Below are positions 24,077 through 31,625 of a DNA stretch of 42,001 bases, in pieces. The number at the start of each line of letters is the position of its first letter. The first letter of the stretch is position 1. Source of the DNA: an uncultured Oscillibacter sp. (GTDB taxonomy: Bacteria > Bacillota > Clostridia > Oscillospirales > Oscillospiraceae); the NCBI GenBank assembly GCA_910588005.1, contig CAJUQM010000024.1, positions 1-42,001 on the forward strand, in the 5' to 3' direction. The notes beneath the pieces were generated by a model. It had not been told where the DNA came from. It searched no databases and saw only the letters and a list, made by a program, of their open reading frames with translations. The position numbers were made by a program, and so were the translations under genes.

Positions 24077-24331
24077 TCAGCTGTTGGCCAAGATCTGCTC
24101 CAGGCCCCGGGCCAGCTGGTCCGGGCAGGAGGTGGGGCGGGGACCGCAGGAGATCCCCTTGAGCCGCTCCATGGCATCCTGGGCCTTCATCCCCTTTACC
24201 AGGGCGGCCAGGCCCTTGTGATTGCCGTCACAGCCGCCTACAATCCGCAAATCCTGAATCACGCCCTGATCGTCCACATCTACAACAATTTCCTGGGCGC
24301 AGATGCCCCGGGGGCGAAATGAATACGTCAT
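24077..24331 (-). CDS. TSCPD-domain protein (TIGR03905 family)
   Basis: Small protein consisting of one TSCPD domain, the segment otherwise found at the end of some ribonucleotide reductases. The N-terminus reads MTYSFRPRGICAQEIVVDVD, followed by IVGGCDGNHKGLAALVKGM and the name-giving TSCPDQLARGL at the end, with cysteines spaced as in the family. 84 residues from ATG 24331, which has GAGGG 8 nt upstream; the longer frame to 24427 covers its own promoter. The function of stand-alone TSCPD proteins is not established. First gene of a likely two-gene unit with the glycosyltransferase. Confidence 0.85.
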   Translation of the reverse strand: MTYSFRPRGICAQEIVVDVDDQGVIQDLRIVGGCDGNHKGLAALVKGMKAQDAMERLKGISCGPRPTSCPDQLARGLEQILANS

Positions 24332-24365
24332 GTCAAATCCCTCTTTTTCAAATAATTTCCCAGTT

Positions 24366-24394
24366 AGTATACTACAATATCCCCCAAAAGGCAA
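24366..24394 (-). promoter_or_regulatory. SigA-type promoter of the TSCPD gene
   Basis: Minus strand: -35 TTGCCT (24389-24394), 17 bp spacer, -10 TATACT (24366-24371). About 35 bp upstream of the ATG. Confidence 0.6.
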
Positions 24395-24420
24395 GAAAAA
24401 TGCCTCTGCAAAATTTTCTC

Positions 24421-24479
24421 TTGACAATGTCGATATTCGATAATATACTGAGGGCAGGAAATAACGATATTCGATAATA
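24421..24479 (+). promoter_or_regulatory. Promoter with duplicated operator-like motif for the PadR/DUF2812 pair
   Basis: Perfect -35 TTGACA (24421-24426), 17 bp spacer, -10 TATACT (24444-24449). CGATATTCGATAATA occurs twice, at 24431-24445 inside the spacer and at 24465-24479 just after the start site, 34 bp apart (about three helical turns). The positions are those of a repressor operator; the adjacent PadR protein is the natural candidate. Confidence 0.75.
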
Positions 24480-24494
24480 GAAGGAGGAAGGCTT

Positions 24495-24821
24495 GTGCCG
24501 CGGACAAAATTTCAGACTTTGACGGAGCAGATGTTCTACATCCTTCTGTGCCTGCGGCAGGAGTGCTGCGGCGCGGACATCGCGACCCAGGTGGCCTCGG
24601 TCACCGGCGGGCGGGTGGCCGTGGGGCCGGGAACCCTTTACAATCTGCTGGACAGCTTCCTCCAGGCGGGAATGATCCGGGAGACAAAGGTGGAGGGCCG
24701 AAAGCGCAGCTACGTGATCACGGCGGATGGCCGCAGGGTCCTGGAGGAGGAGTACCGCCGCCTCCAGATTCTGACGGCGGACTATGAGCGCTGTACCGGA
24801 GAGAGGGGTGTCTCAGAATGA
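24495..24821 (+). CDS. PadR-family transcriptional regulator
   Basis: Winged-helix repressor. The domain spans about residues 8-85: QMFYILLCLRQECCGADIATQV, GPGTLYNLLDSFLQAGMI and KRSYVITADGRRVL are the conserved helix, recognition helix and wing. 108 residues, a short PadR with a brief C-terminal dimerisation helix. The start is GTG at 24495, 7 nt after AAGGAGG. Its stop overlaps the DUF2812 gene start (ATGA). Such PadR-DUF2812 pairs are common in Firmicutes and are usually self-regulated; two operator-like repeats lie in the shared promoter. The inducing signal is unknown. Confidence 0.92.
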   Translation: MPRTKFQTLTEQMFYILLCLRQECCGADIATQVASVTGGRVAVGPGTLYNLLDSFLQAGMIRETKVEGRKRSYVITADGRRVLEEEYRRLQILTADYERCTGERGVSE

Positions 24822-26209
24822 AAAACACAAAGCGCCGCATGGAAAACCTGAACCTGTATGACTACCGGCACGTGGAGGATCACCTCTCCGCCATGGCCGC
24901 CAGGGGCTGGCGGCTGGAGAGCGTCGGCGCCCGGCTGTGGAAGTACCGCCGGGCGGAGCCTGCGAAGGTTCGCTACGCCGTCACCTACATCCAGGATGCT
25001 TCCCAGTTCAACCCAGGCCCCACGGAGCGGCAGCAGACCCTGGAGGAGCTGTGCGCCGCCGCCGGGTGGGAGAAGGTGGCGGATTGGTTTCAGATGCAGA
25101 TCTACTGCTCCGAGGCAGAGGAACCCATCCCCCTGGAGACGGAGGAGTCCGTCCGGCTGGAGGCCGTCCACCGGTCCATGAAGCGGAATCTTCTGCCCGC
25201 TAACACCATCTTCCTGCTGGTCTCCCTGATAATGTCGGGGCTGTTTATCCACACGCTGATCGTAAACCCGCTCCACATTTTCGAGAACGACGGCAGGCTC
25301 TTTACCGGTCCTCTTCTGCTTCTTGTGACGGTGCTCCTGCTGATTTCCCTGACCCACTACTGGCTGTGGTACCAGCGCTCCGCCAAGTCCGTGTCCCAGG
25401 GCGGTGCCTGCGCTGACCCCGGGGACATCCGGTGGGTCAACTGGGTGGGCTATGCCCTCCTGATCCCCTGGACGACGCTGTATTGTCTGTCATGGCTGGC
25501 CCGGGGCCTGCCGGGTCCCGCCGTCTACTTTGTGCTCCATATGCTCATCATCTGTCTGATGATCCTCCTGCTGCGGAAGACCACCGCCCTGCTGCGGCGG
25601 ATGAAGGCCTCTTTTGGACTGAATCTCTTTCTCACCCTGCTGGCGGATGTGGTGCTGGCCGCCGTGCTGGTGGGCGGGCTGAATATCGCCGCCATCAAGG
25701 GCGGCTGGTTCAATGGGGCCAAGGGCGAGACCTACATCTATCAGGGCCAGGAGTGGGACGTGTCCCCCATGGATCTGCCCCTCACGGTCTCCGACCTCAC
25801 CGGGGAGACTTACAGCCATATCTCGCGGCAGGACACCTCCGCCGGCTCCGTCCTCCTGCCCCGGCGGGTCTGCCGTGAGCACGTCATGGAGGGAACCGTC
25901 CGGGAAGGTATCCGCTATGAGATCACCAAGCTCCGCGGATGGCTGTATGACATGGCGGTGAGAAATGCTGCGGCCTCCCGGGAGGAGACGTTCTCCTATC
26001 GGACTGCCCGCTTCTCCTGGCTCTACACCTGGGAGGAGATCCCCGCCGCCCCCTGGGGGGCGGCAAAGGCCTACCGGGAGCTGTGTGACGGTGAGTTTAC
26101 GGACACCGTGCTTCTGATCTTCCCCGACCGGCTGGTGGAATTTGAGTGCTCCATGGATCTGACGCCGGAGCAGATGGCCCTGGCGGGTGAAACGCTGAAA
26201 AACGCGTAA
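24818..26209 (+). CDS. DUF2812 membrane protein
   Basis: Membrane protein with an N-terminal DUF2812 domain (about residues 10-110: LYDYRHVEDHLSAMAARGWRLE, then VRYAVTYIQDASQFNP). After it come hydrophobic helices near residues 127-145, 165-190, 205-225, 230-250 and 265-290, and then a soluble domain of about 170 residues (QEWDVSPMDLPLTVSDL onward) with no recognised family. DUF2812 proteins are widespread in Firmicutes, always near PadR regulators, and their function is unknown. Translation is coupled to padR by a 4 bp overlap. 463 residues; the final LTPEQMALAGETL resembles other DUF2812 tails. Confidence 0.85.
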   Translation: MKNTKRRMENLNLYDYRHVEDHLSAMAARGWRLESVGARLWKYRRAEPAKVRYAVTYIQDASQFNPGPTERQQTLEELCAAAGWEKVADWFQMQIYCSEAEEPIPLETEESVRLEAVHRSMKRNLLPANTIFLLVSLIMSGLFIHTLIVNPLHIFENDGRLFTGPLLLLVTVLLLISLTHYWLWYQRSAKSVSQGGACADPGDIRWVNWVGYALLIPWTTLYCLSWLARGLPGPAVYFVLHMLIICLMILLLRKTTALLRRMKASFGLNLFLTLLADVVLAAVLVGGLNIAAIKGGWFNGAKGETYIYQGQEWDVSPMDLPLTVSDLTGETYSHISRQDTSAGSVLLPRRVCREHVMEGTVREGIRYEITKLRGWLYDMAVRNAAASREETFSYRTARFSWLYTWEEIPAAPWGAAKAYRELCDGEFTDTVLLIFPDRLVEFECSMDLTPEQMALAGETLKNA

Positions 26210-26225
26210 GTACCCGGAAAAAACA

Positions 26226-26257
26226 GAAACAGGAGGGGCCAATGCCTCTCCTGTTTC
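26226..26257. terminator. Bidirectional terminator between DUF2812 gene and spo0A
   Basis: 13 bp stem (26226-26238 with 26245-26257, one wobble). On the minus strand it is followed by TGTTTTTT, so it is best suited to end spo0A; on the plus strand the T-run is weak. Confidence 0.75.
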
Positions 26258-26269
26258 CATCTCTTTGTA

Positions 26270-27034
26270 TCAGCCGGTGAGTCCGCCGCCGTTGCGCATC
26301 TCCAGTACCAGCCTGTCCGCAATCATGGCGATAAACTCGCTGTTGGTGGGCTTGCCTTTCGCGTTGCTGACCGTATACCCAAAGTATTTTTGCAGCGTCT
26401 CCAGATCACCCCGGTCCCACGCCACCTCAATGGCATGGCGGATGGCCCTCTCTACCCGAGAGGGCGTTGTGTTAAACCGCTTGGCTACCGCCGGATACAG
26501 CACCTTGGTCACGGCATTGATCACATCCATGTCCTCCACCGTAATCATGATGGCCTCCCGCAGGTACTGATAACCCTTGATATGGGCGGGCACGCCAATT
26601 TCATGGATTACAGAAGTAACCATGTTTTTCAGAGACGCGGCATGCTCCTCCGCCGTCACGGACTGGCCGAATACCGCCCGCATCCGCTCCAACAGAGCGC
26701 TCGTCTCACAGGGCTTCGGCAGAAAATAACTGACGCCCAGGTCCCGGGCCTCTGTCACCACCTGATCCCCGCAAAATGCCGAGAGTAAAATGACTTTGGG
26801 CGCGGCGCCACTGGCCTTTAACTGCCGCAGAACGGACAGTCCGTCCTGTCCCGGCAGGACTACGTCCATCACCAGTAAGTCCGGCTGGCATCCGCTCGCC
26901 AGCTCCAGCGCCTCCAACCCATTTCCCGTGGACCCCACCACCGCAAAGTTCTCGCTTTTCTCAATCTCTTCCCGCAGCATCGTGCGGAATTCCTCGTTGG
27001 CGTCTGCCAACAATACATTTCTTCTGATCTCCAT
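26270..27034 (-). CDS. spo0A: Sporulation master regulator Spo0A
   Basis: Response regulator that starts sporulation when phosphorylated. Receiver domain residues 5-125 with Asp57 in LLVMDVVLPGQDG, Ser/Thr in LLSAFCG and Lys in LPKPCE. The effector domain (about 140-250) carries the near-invariant Spo0A recognition region RVERAIRHAIEVAWDRG and KPTNSEFIAMIADRL. 254 residues; ATG preceded by AAGGG. No spoIVB gene is beside it within the window, although that pair is common. A Spo0A-box match is in its upstream region. This gene, with cwlJ, gerQ and spoVAE, shows that the organism makes endospores or descends from one that did. Confidence 0.97.
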   Translation of the reverse strand: MEIRRNVLLADANEEFRTMLREEIEKSENFAVVGSTGNGLEALELASGCQPDLLVMDVVLPGQDGLSVLRQLKASGAAPKVILLSAFCGDQVVTEARDLGVSYFLPKPCETSALLERMRAVFGQSVTAEEHAASLKNMVTSVIHEIGVPAHIKGYQYLREAIMITVEDMDVINAVTKVLYPAVAKRFNTTPSRVERAIRHAIEVAWDRGDLETLQKYFGYTVSNAKGKPTNSEFIAMIADRLVLEMRNGGGLTG

Positions 27035-27165
27035 GTTTTACCCTTGTCCTTTTCCAGAATTTTGGAATTGCGACGGATTCTCGAAGGTTGGAATTACCTT
27101 TTCTATAAACTAGCATAAATTTACAGATTTTTCAAGCCTCAACTGTAAATAAATTCCATGAAATA

Positions 27166-27172
27166 TTCGACA
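27166..27172. promoter_or_regulatory. Spo0A-box match upstream of spo0A
   Basis: TTCGACA (TGTCGAA on the minus strand), 132 bp before the spo0A ATG in the 348 bp gap 27035-27382. Autoregulation is known for spo0A, so the position is sensible, but a 7-mer occurs by chance about once per 8 kb on two strands. I see no other gene or clear terminator in this gap; it is AT-rich. Confidence 0.4.
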
Positions 27173-27382
27173 TCTTTTTCAGGACAGCGCCTGCCTTTTG
27201 TGATATAACCGGCGGATAAATACAATTCTGTACTATTCATGGCTGATCTTACGCCGCCTTCCTCAACGAAAAGCAACACAATCCCCATGCATTCTCCCAA
27301 TTTTTCCGTTTCGTCCGGCTTCCTTTACTTCTCCCCAGTTCTGTGATAATATCGTTCCATCAGAAACAAAGGAGTTCTTTCA

Positions 27383-27946
27383 ATGGATCTGCTGATGGAG
27401 TTAGGGCAATATACCCCATGGAACGAACAGGAGGCTCGGGACCGGGAGGAGCTGTGCCGCCGCCTGCGGAGCGGTGAGCCGCTGTACACCCGGGAAAACC
27501 CGGCGGCCCATCTCACCGCCTCCGCCTGGGTGGTCAGTCCGGACCGCCGTCAAGCGCTGATGGCGTACCACAATCTATACGGCTCCTGGGCCTGGCTGGG
27601 CGGCCACGCCGATGGAGAACACGATCTGCTGTCCGCAGCCCTGCGGGAAACCCGGGAGGAAAGCGGCCTGGCACATGTGCGCCCGGTCTCAGAGCGCATT
27701 TACTCCTTGGAAATCCTAACTGTAGACGGCCACGAAAAGCGAGGACAGTATGTCTCCAGTCATCTGCATCTAAATATCACTTACCTGTTGGAGGCCGATC
27801 CGGCGGAACCTGTCCGCTGTAAGCCAGACGAAAACAGCCGTGTCGCCTGGTTTCCCCTGGCAGAGGCTGTAGCGGCCTCCGCCGAGCCTTGGTTCCGCCA
27901 GCGAATCTACGGCAAGCTCAATGCGAAACTGGCAGATGTCCCGTAA
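27383..27946 (+). CDS. Nudix hydrolase
   Basis: Pyrophosphohydrolase of the Nudix superfamily. The Nudix box spans about residues 73-95 and fits Gx5Ex7REx2EExG (GGHADGEH ... RETREESG). An N-terminal extension of about 45 residues precedes the fold, and the second half has the strands YVSSHLHLNITYLLEAD and SRVAWFPLAEAV. 187 residues. The ATG follows AAAGGAG. The substrate of such proteins cannot be predicted from the box. Single-gene unit with its own terminator; unrelated to its neighbours by context. Confidence 0.9.
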   Translation: MDLLMELGQYTPWNEQEARDREELCRRLRSGEPLYTRENPAAHLTASAWVVSPDRRQALMAYHNLYGSWAWLGGHADGEHDLLSAALRETREESGLAHVRPVSERIYSLEILTVDGHEKRGQYVSSHLHLNITYLLEADPAEPVRCKPDENSRVAWFPLAEAVAASAEPWFRQRIYGKLNAKLADVP

Positions 27947-27949
27947 ACA

Positions 27950-27991
27950 GGCGGCTCTCCGGGAGAATTCCCAGAGAGCCGCCCAGTCTTT
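27950..27991 (+). terminator. Terminator of the Nudix gene
   Basis: 9 bp stem (27950-27958 with 27975-27983) extended by an inner CGGGA/TCCC stem, then CAGTCTTTT. A second 10 bp perfect hairpin without T-run lies at 27995-28019, and a third short one (28052-28066) adjoins the cytidine deaminase stop and reads out into TTTT on the minus strand. Confidence 0.7.
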
Positions 27992-28066
27992 TCCACCTGC
28001 CGGCAGCCCGCCGGCAGGTCCAAACTTGATCCATAGAGCGATTGGGCAAAAGGCGGCAAACTGCCG

Positions 28067-28459
28067 CTATCCCAGGGATTCGGGTCCAAAGCTGTGGGGC
28101 AGCAGCTCCGGCAGCGTAAACGTCCGCTCCTCCCCGTTTCCATTGAGGCAGATAATTTCCAGCTCCGGAGCAAACTCCCGCATCACCTGGCGGCAGATGC
28201 CGCAGGGCACGCAGAAATCCTCTCCGCGCCCGGCGATTACAATGCGGCGGAAATCGGTATGTCCTTCCGCCACAGCGTGGAACATGGCGTTGCGCTCAGC
28301 GCAGAGTCCCGCCGGATAGGCGGCGTTTTCCACGTTGCAGCCGGTAAACACCGTCCCGTCGGCACACTCCAGGGCCGCTCCCACAGGGAAGTGGGAGTAG
28401 GGGCAGTAGGCCCGGTCCAGCATGGCTGCGGCGGCGGCTTTCAGTTCCTCTCTCGTCAT
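28067..28459 (-). CDS. cdd: Cytidine deaminase
   Basis: Zinc enzyme converting cytidine and deoxycytidine to uridine and deoxyuridine in pyrimidine salvage. Zinc ligands Cys53 (with the catalytic Glu55 in CAERNA), Cys86 and Cys89 in PCGICRQ, and the substrate segment GCNVENAAYPAGL are all present. 130 residues, typical of the small tetrameric form. The ATG at 28459 has AAGGAGGG 8 nt upstream; the frame extends to 28540 but that part covers the end of the neighbouring gene. It probably ends a transcript with the small exported protein and the deacetylase upstream. Confidence 0.95.
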   Translation of the reverse strand: MTREELKAAAAAMLDRAYCPYSHFPVGAALECADGTVFTGCNVENAAYPAGLCAERNAMFHAVAEGHTDFRRIVIAGRGEDFCVPCGICRQVMREFAPELEIICLNGNGEERTFTLPELLPHSFGPESLG

Positions 28460-28473
28460 AGCATGTTCCCTCC

Positions 28474-28863
28474 TTAAGAAGATGGAAGATAGGGGATAGC
28501 GCCCAGGCTCGCCGGGGAGTGGTACAGGCTCACGGACCAAACGGGAACCGTGTCCGAACCGGCGGCCCCCTGATTCACGGACTCCGTGTCGTAGTATACG
28601 ATGACGCCCACGCCCTCCTCCACATTGTAAATGTCACCAAAGAGGCCGGAGAGCGTACCGTCCGGCTCCCCCCATACGCCCAGAACGTCTCTGCGGATCC
28701 GTCCCGTCAGGGCGGACTCCGCCGCCTCCGGGTCCATACGGGACAGGGTCTCCGGCGTGGGGAAAACCGCCGGGCAGGTCTTTGCAGCCAGCAGAAGGAT
28801 CGCCGCCGCAGCTGCCGACAGCACCGCCGCCGGAAGCGCGCGTCCCTTCAAATATTGTGTCAT
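28474..28863 (-). CDS. Small exported or membrane-anchored protein, unknown function
   Basis: 129 residues from ATG 28863. One hydrophobic helix at about residues 10-28 (LPAAVLSAAAAAILLLAA) with a Lys/Arg before it, so the rest should lie outside the membrane. The soluble part (TGRIRRDVLGVWGEPDGTLSGLFGDIYNVEEG) resembles the GxP-type repeat seen in SmpA/BLIP-like domains, but I cannot assign a family. It starts 8 nt after the stop of the polysaccharide-deacetylase gene, with GGGAG overlapping that stop, so the two are translated from one mRNA. Possibly a partner in cell-envelope work (inference). Confidence 0.7.
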   Translation of the reverse strand: MTQYLKGRALPAAVLSAAAAAILLLAAKTCPAVFPTPETLSRMDPEAAESALTGRIRRDVLGVWGEPDGTLSGLFGDIYNVEEGVGVIVYYDTESVNQGAAGSDTVPVWSVSLYHSPASLGAIPYLPSS

Positions 28864-28871
28864 AGCCGCCC

Positions 28872-30122
28872 TCACTCCCAAAGTATTTCCCGCTGGGGCC
28901 GCGCATCCACATCCATGATGTCCTTGGCGTCGTAGAACTGGAGATAGCGTTCCCGGGAACGGCGCAGGGTGGTGCCGTCCGGATGGAGGCGGTCGCAGAT
29001 CACAGCGCAGATGTCCTTTTTAATAAAGCTGAAACTCTCGGTTCCCACAGAGCAGAACACCCGAAAGCCGGTGGACTGGAGGTATTGGAAGATGGGACCG
29101 GTCTTTGTCCAATCGTTGCCGTCCGGCCGCTCTCCATGCGGGTAGAAGAGGATGTCCGTCTCTCCTACCAAACTTCCCACCTCATCATACCAGCGCTTTG
29201 TGTCCGCCTGAATGGACTCCATGGTCCTCGTCTCCCCGCTGAGGCGAATATGGCCCCAGGTATGGCTGCCGAAGGTCCAGCCGGTGCGGCGCAGCTCCTC
29301 CACGATGGGCGCAACGGCCTCCCGCTCCTTTTGGCGGGCGGCCTCCTTCGCCTCATTCCAGTCCTTGGTATCTGTAGAGGTCCGGTAACCCAGGATCCCC
29401 TCATAGCCTGTCAGGCTCAGGCATCCCTTGGCTCCAAAGGGAGAGAAGTCCGGATGCTCCTCCACAAACTTGTCCAGAATGGGAATCGCATCCAGATCCC
29501 GGCTGACCACCTCGCCGCCCTCCGGATCCTTACCCCAGGAGGCGATCTTCCCATCGTCCCCGATAATGAGTTTATAGGCAAATCCATTTTCCAGCATGTA
29601 AGGATAGTAATTGGTGTCGTCATAGGAGAGGATGAGAGGCTTTTTGCCCTCCGGCAGGTACAGTGTATTTCGAACCATTTTGGGCTGGCCGTCCTCGCCC
29701 TCCGTCTCACTCCACACGTCACCAATGTCCACCAGAACATAGCCATTGTCGTAGCAGCTCTGGAGGATCTTGTTGTACTCGCCCACCGTAACCATGTAAT
29801 CATCAATGCCGTTTTCCTCGTTGTCACCGTCAAAGGCCAGCTCCGGATAGGCTACCACAGGGTGGAAGAACAAATGCTCCACGATCCCGTCCCAGGCGGC
29901 ATAGGGCACGCCGTCCCTGCTGCCTCCTTCCGGTTCCACCGCGGGATCATAAATCATGTACGGCTCAGGCTCCGGTTCCGGCTCAGGTTCTTGTTCCGGT
30001 GAGGGCACTTCCTCTTGGGCGGGGGGAGCCGTGTTCCCCGCCGGAGGAACTGCCGGCTGGGCGCAGGCACTTAGGGACAACAGCAGAATCAGCAGCAAAA
30101 AGAGAGCGGTAAAGCGGCGCAT
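28872..30122 (-). CDS. Polysaccharide deacetylase (NodB-like) lipoprotein
   Basis: Exported lipoprotein with a NodB-type carbohydrate esterase domain. Signal peptide ends in lipobox LSAC (Cys20). A spacer of alternating Glu and Pro (about residues 43-54) follows. The deacetylase core has the metal/catalytic acidic motif LSYDDTNYY and the histidine motif GSHTWGH (HxxxH), with a large insertion between them. 417 residues from ATG 30122, which is preceded by AAAGGA. Family members remove N-acetyl groups from peptidoglycan or other glycans. Directly upstream lies a palindrome of two Spo0A-box matches, suggesting sporulation-linked control. The downstream small protein and cdd follow closely. Confidence 0.87.
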   Translation of the reverse strand: MRRFTALFLLLILLLSLSACAQPAVPPAGNTAPPAQEEVPSPEQEPEPEPEPEPYMIYDPAVEPEGGSRDGVPYAAWDGIVEHLFFHPVVAYPELAFDGDNEENGIDDYMVTVGEYNKILQSCYDNGYVLVDIGDVWSETEGEDGQPKMVRNTLYLPEGKKPLILSYDDTNYYPYMLENGFAYKLIIGDDGKIASWGKDPEGGEVVSRDLDAIPILDKFVEEHPDFSPFGAKGCLSLTGYEGILGYRTSTDTKDWNEAKEAARQKEREAVAPIVEELRRTGWTFGSHTWGHIRLSGETRTMESIQADTKRWYDEVGSLVGETDILFYPHGERPDGNDWTKTGPIFQYLQSTGFRVFCSVGTESFSFIKKDICAVICDRLHPDGTTLRRSRERYLQFYDAKDIMDVDARPQREILWE

Positions 30123-30138
30123 AGAGAGACGTCCTTTC

Positions 30139-30181
30139 TGTCGAATTTTCTGACAGATACAGTATGACAGAAAATTCGACA
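30139..30181 (-). promoter_or_regulatory. Palindrome of two Spo0A-box matches before the deacetylase gene
   Basis: TGTCGAATTTTCTG (30139-30152) and its exact reverse complement (30168-30181) are separated by 15 bp. Each outer end is a perfect 0A box (TGTCGAA / TTCGACA). The block ends 17 bp before the ATG. It could be an operator, or a stem in the 5' leader just before the ribosome site. Confidence 0.65.
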
Positions 30182-30241
30182 AAAAGAACCACAAAAAAGT
30201 GACAAAAAAAAGACAAAATCTGGGCGATTTGTTACAACTGC

Positions 30242-30286
30242 GGACGGGCCGCCGGAAAAACCATAGGATTCTCCGCCAGCCCGCCC
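30242..30286 (-). terminator. GC-rich hairpin after spoVAE
   Basis: 18-nt arms (30242-30259 and 30269-30286) pair with two mismatches and two wobbles. It follows the spoVAE stop on the minus strand. A direct T-run is missing, though a T-rich tract follows about 35 nt further. Confidence 0.5.
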
Positions 30287-30308
30287 CTTGAATGGCCTTA
30301 AATGACCG

Positions 30309-30665
30309 CTACCGTTTATCGCCCGGCTTAAAAAGCAGCGCCATGGCTACGCCGGCTGTCACCGCCATAGTGATTCCTCCGGCAGTCGCGCTGAGTCCCC
30401 CGGTGAGAATGCCCAGCCAGCCTTGTTCACCCACAGCCTTTTTCACACCCTTGGCCAGGGCATGTCCAAAACCGGTGAGCGGCACTGTGGCGCCGGCACC
30501 CCCCCAGTCTGCCAGGGGCTGATATAGGCCCAAGGCACTGATGAGTACCCCTGCCACTACATAGCCCGTCAAAATACGGGCAGGTGTGAGCTGGGTCTTG
30601 TCAATTAAAATCTGACCAATGGCACAGAGGATGCCACCGCAGATAAACGCGTTGAGATATTCCAT
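30309..30665 (-). CDS. spoVAE: Stage V sporulation protein AE (SpoVAE/SpoVAEb)
   Basis: Small membrane protein of the SpoVA channel that moves Ca-dipicolinate into the developing spore and out at germination. Four hydrophobic helices and the family phrases FICGGILCAIGQILIDKT, TPARILTGYVVAG, GATVPLTGFGHALAKG and GGLSATAGGI are clear. 118 residues from ATG 30665, with AGGAGG 6 nt upstream. In most spore formers it lies in an operon with spoVAC and spoVAD; here it stands after ymfI, and neither partner is in the window, so the operon has been split or this is an extra copy. Confidence 0.92.
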   Translation of the reverse strand: MEYLNAFICGGILCAIGQILIDKTQLTPARILTGYVVAGVLISALGLYQPLADWGGAGATVPLTGFGHALAKGVKKAVGEQGWLGILTGGLSATAGGITMAVTAGVAMALLFKPGDKR

Positions 30666-30725
30666 AACATGCCTCCTGTGATTTCCCTGTTCCTCAGTGT
30701 TTCCCACAGGAGGTAAACTATGCGC

Positions 30726-31460
30726 TCAGACAATGAATCCGCCGTCCGCTGTGAGGATCTGTCCGGTGAGGAAAGACGCGCGTTCAGAGGCAAAAAAAGC
30801 CACGGCGTAAGCCACATCCTCCGGCGTTCCCAGGCGGCCCAAAGGTGTCTGCTCCCCCAAGCTCCGCAGAGTTTCCTCCCCCAGGACCTGCACCATATCC
30901 GTATTGATCACGCCGGGAGCCACGCAGTTCACCCGAATATTGGAGGGGGCCAGTTCCAAAGCCAGAGAACGGGTCAGGCCGATGAGAGCCGCTTTGGTAC
31001 AGGCGTAGACCACCTCGCAAGAGGCGCCGCGCAGTCCCCAAATGGATGAAATATTCACGATGCATCCCCGTTTCTCTGAGATCATGTGTGGAAGCACCGC
31101 CTGAATGGCATTTCGGGCGCCGCCCAGGTTCACACCAAGATACCGGTTCCACATCTCATCCGAGACATCCTGAAAAAGGCATTGGCCTGCCACGCCGGCA
31201 TTGTTCACCAGCAGCTCCACAGGACCCAACTCATCCTCTGCGGCGCGGACCATCCCGTCCACAGCGGAGCGGTCGGAGACATCGGCCCGAAAGGACATGG
31301 CTTTCAGTCCCTGACTGCGGAGGTGGTCCACAAGATCCTCCGCGGCCTCCCTGTGCTCTAGGTAATTGACGCATACAGGCCACCCCGCCCGGGCCAGCTC
31401 CAGGGCCGCCGCCCGGCCAATTCCCCGGGAGGAGCCGGTAATCAATGCCGATGGGTTCAT
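30726..31460 (-). CDS. ymfI: SDR-family reductase, EF-P 5-aminopentanone reductase type
   Basis: Short-chain reductase with cofactor motif TGSSRGIG (residues 8-15), NNAG, and the catalytic Ser, Tyr and Lys in VNISSIWG and VYACTKAAL. The block SSIWGLRGASCEVVYA is typical of YmfI, which reduces 5-aminopentanone on elongation factor P in Bacillus; FabG-like proteins usually lack it. 245 residues from ATG 31460, with AAGGA upstream. It lies 60 bp before spoVAE on the same strand and may be cotranscribed with it. The EF-P role is inferred from this motif; a general 3-oxoacyl-ACP reductase is the alternative. Confidence 0.85.
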   Translation of the reverse strand: MNPSALITGSSRGIGRAAALELARAGWPVCVNYLEHREAAEDLVDHLRSQGLKAMSFRADVSDRSAVDGMVRAAEDELGPVELLVNNAGVAGQCLFQDVSDEMWNRYLGVNLGGARNAIQAVLPHMISEKRGCIVNISSIWGLRGASCEVVYACTKAALIGLTRSLALELAPSNIRVNCVAPGVINTDMVQVLGEETLRSLGEQTPLGRLGTPEDVAYAVAFFASERASFLTGQILTADGGFIV

Positions 31461-31500
31461 ACAAATCATCCTTTTCCATAATATTCTGATATTTCCCTAT

Positions 31501-31529
31501 ATTATAACAGTTTTAACCGCCGGTGGAAA
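31501..31529 (-). promoter_or_regulatory. Promoter of ymfI with extended -10
   Basis: Minus strand: -35 TTTCCA (31524-31529), 17 bp spacer, perfect -10 TATAAT (31501-31506) preceded by TGT, an extended -10. About 40 bp upstream of the ATG. Confidence 0.6.
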
Positions 31530-31625
31530 CAGAAACTTTCCCCCTCCGGCTCTGCCGCCGGGGGCAACTGACAATTGCTTTACAGAGGAGGCAGGCGGTG
31601 GTATGCTGAAAACGAGGTGATAGAG

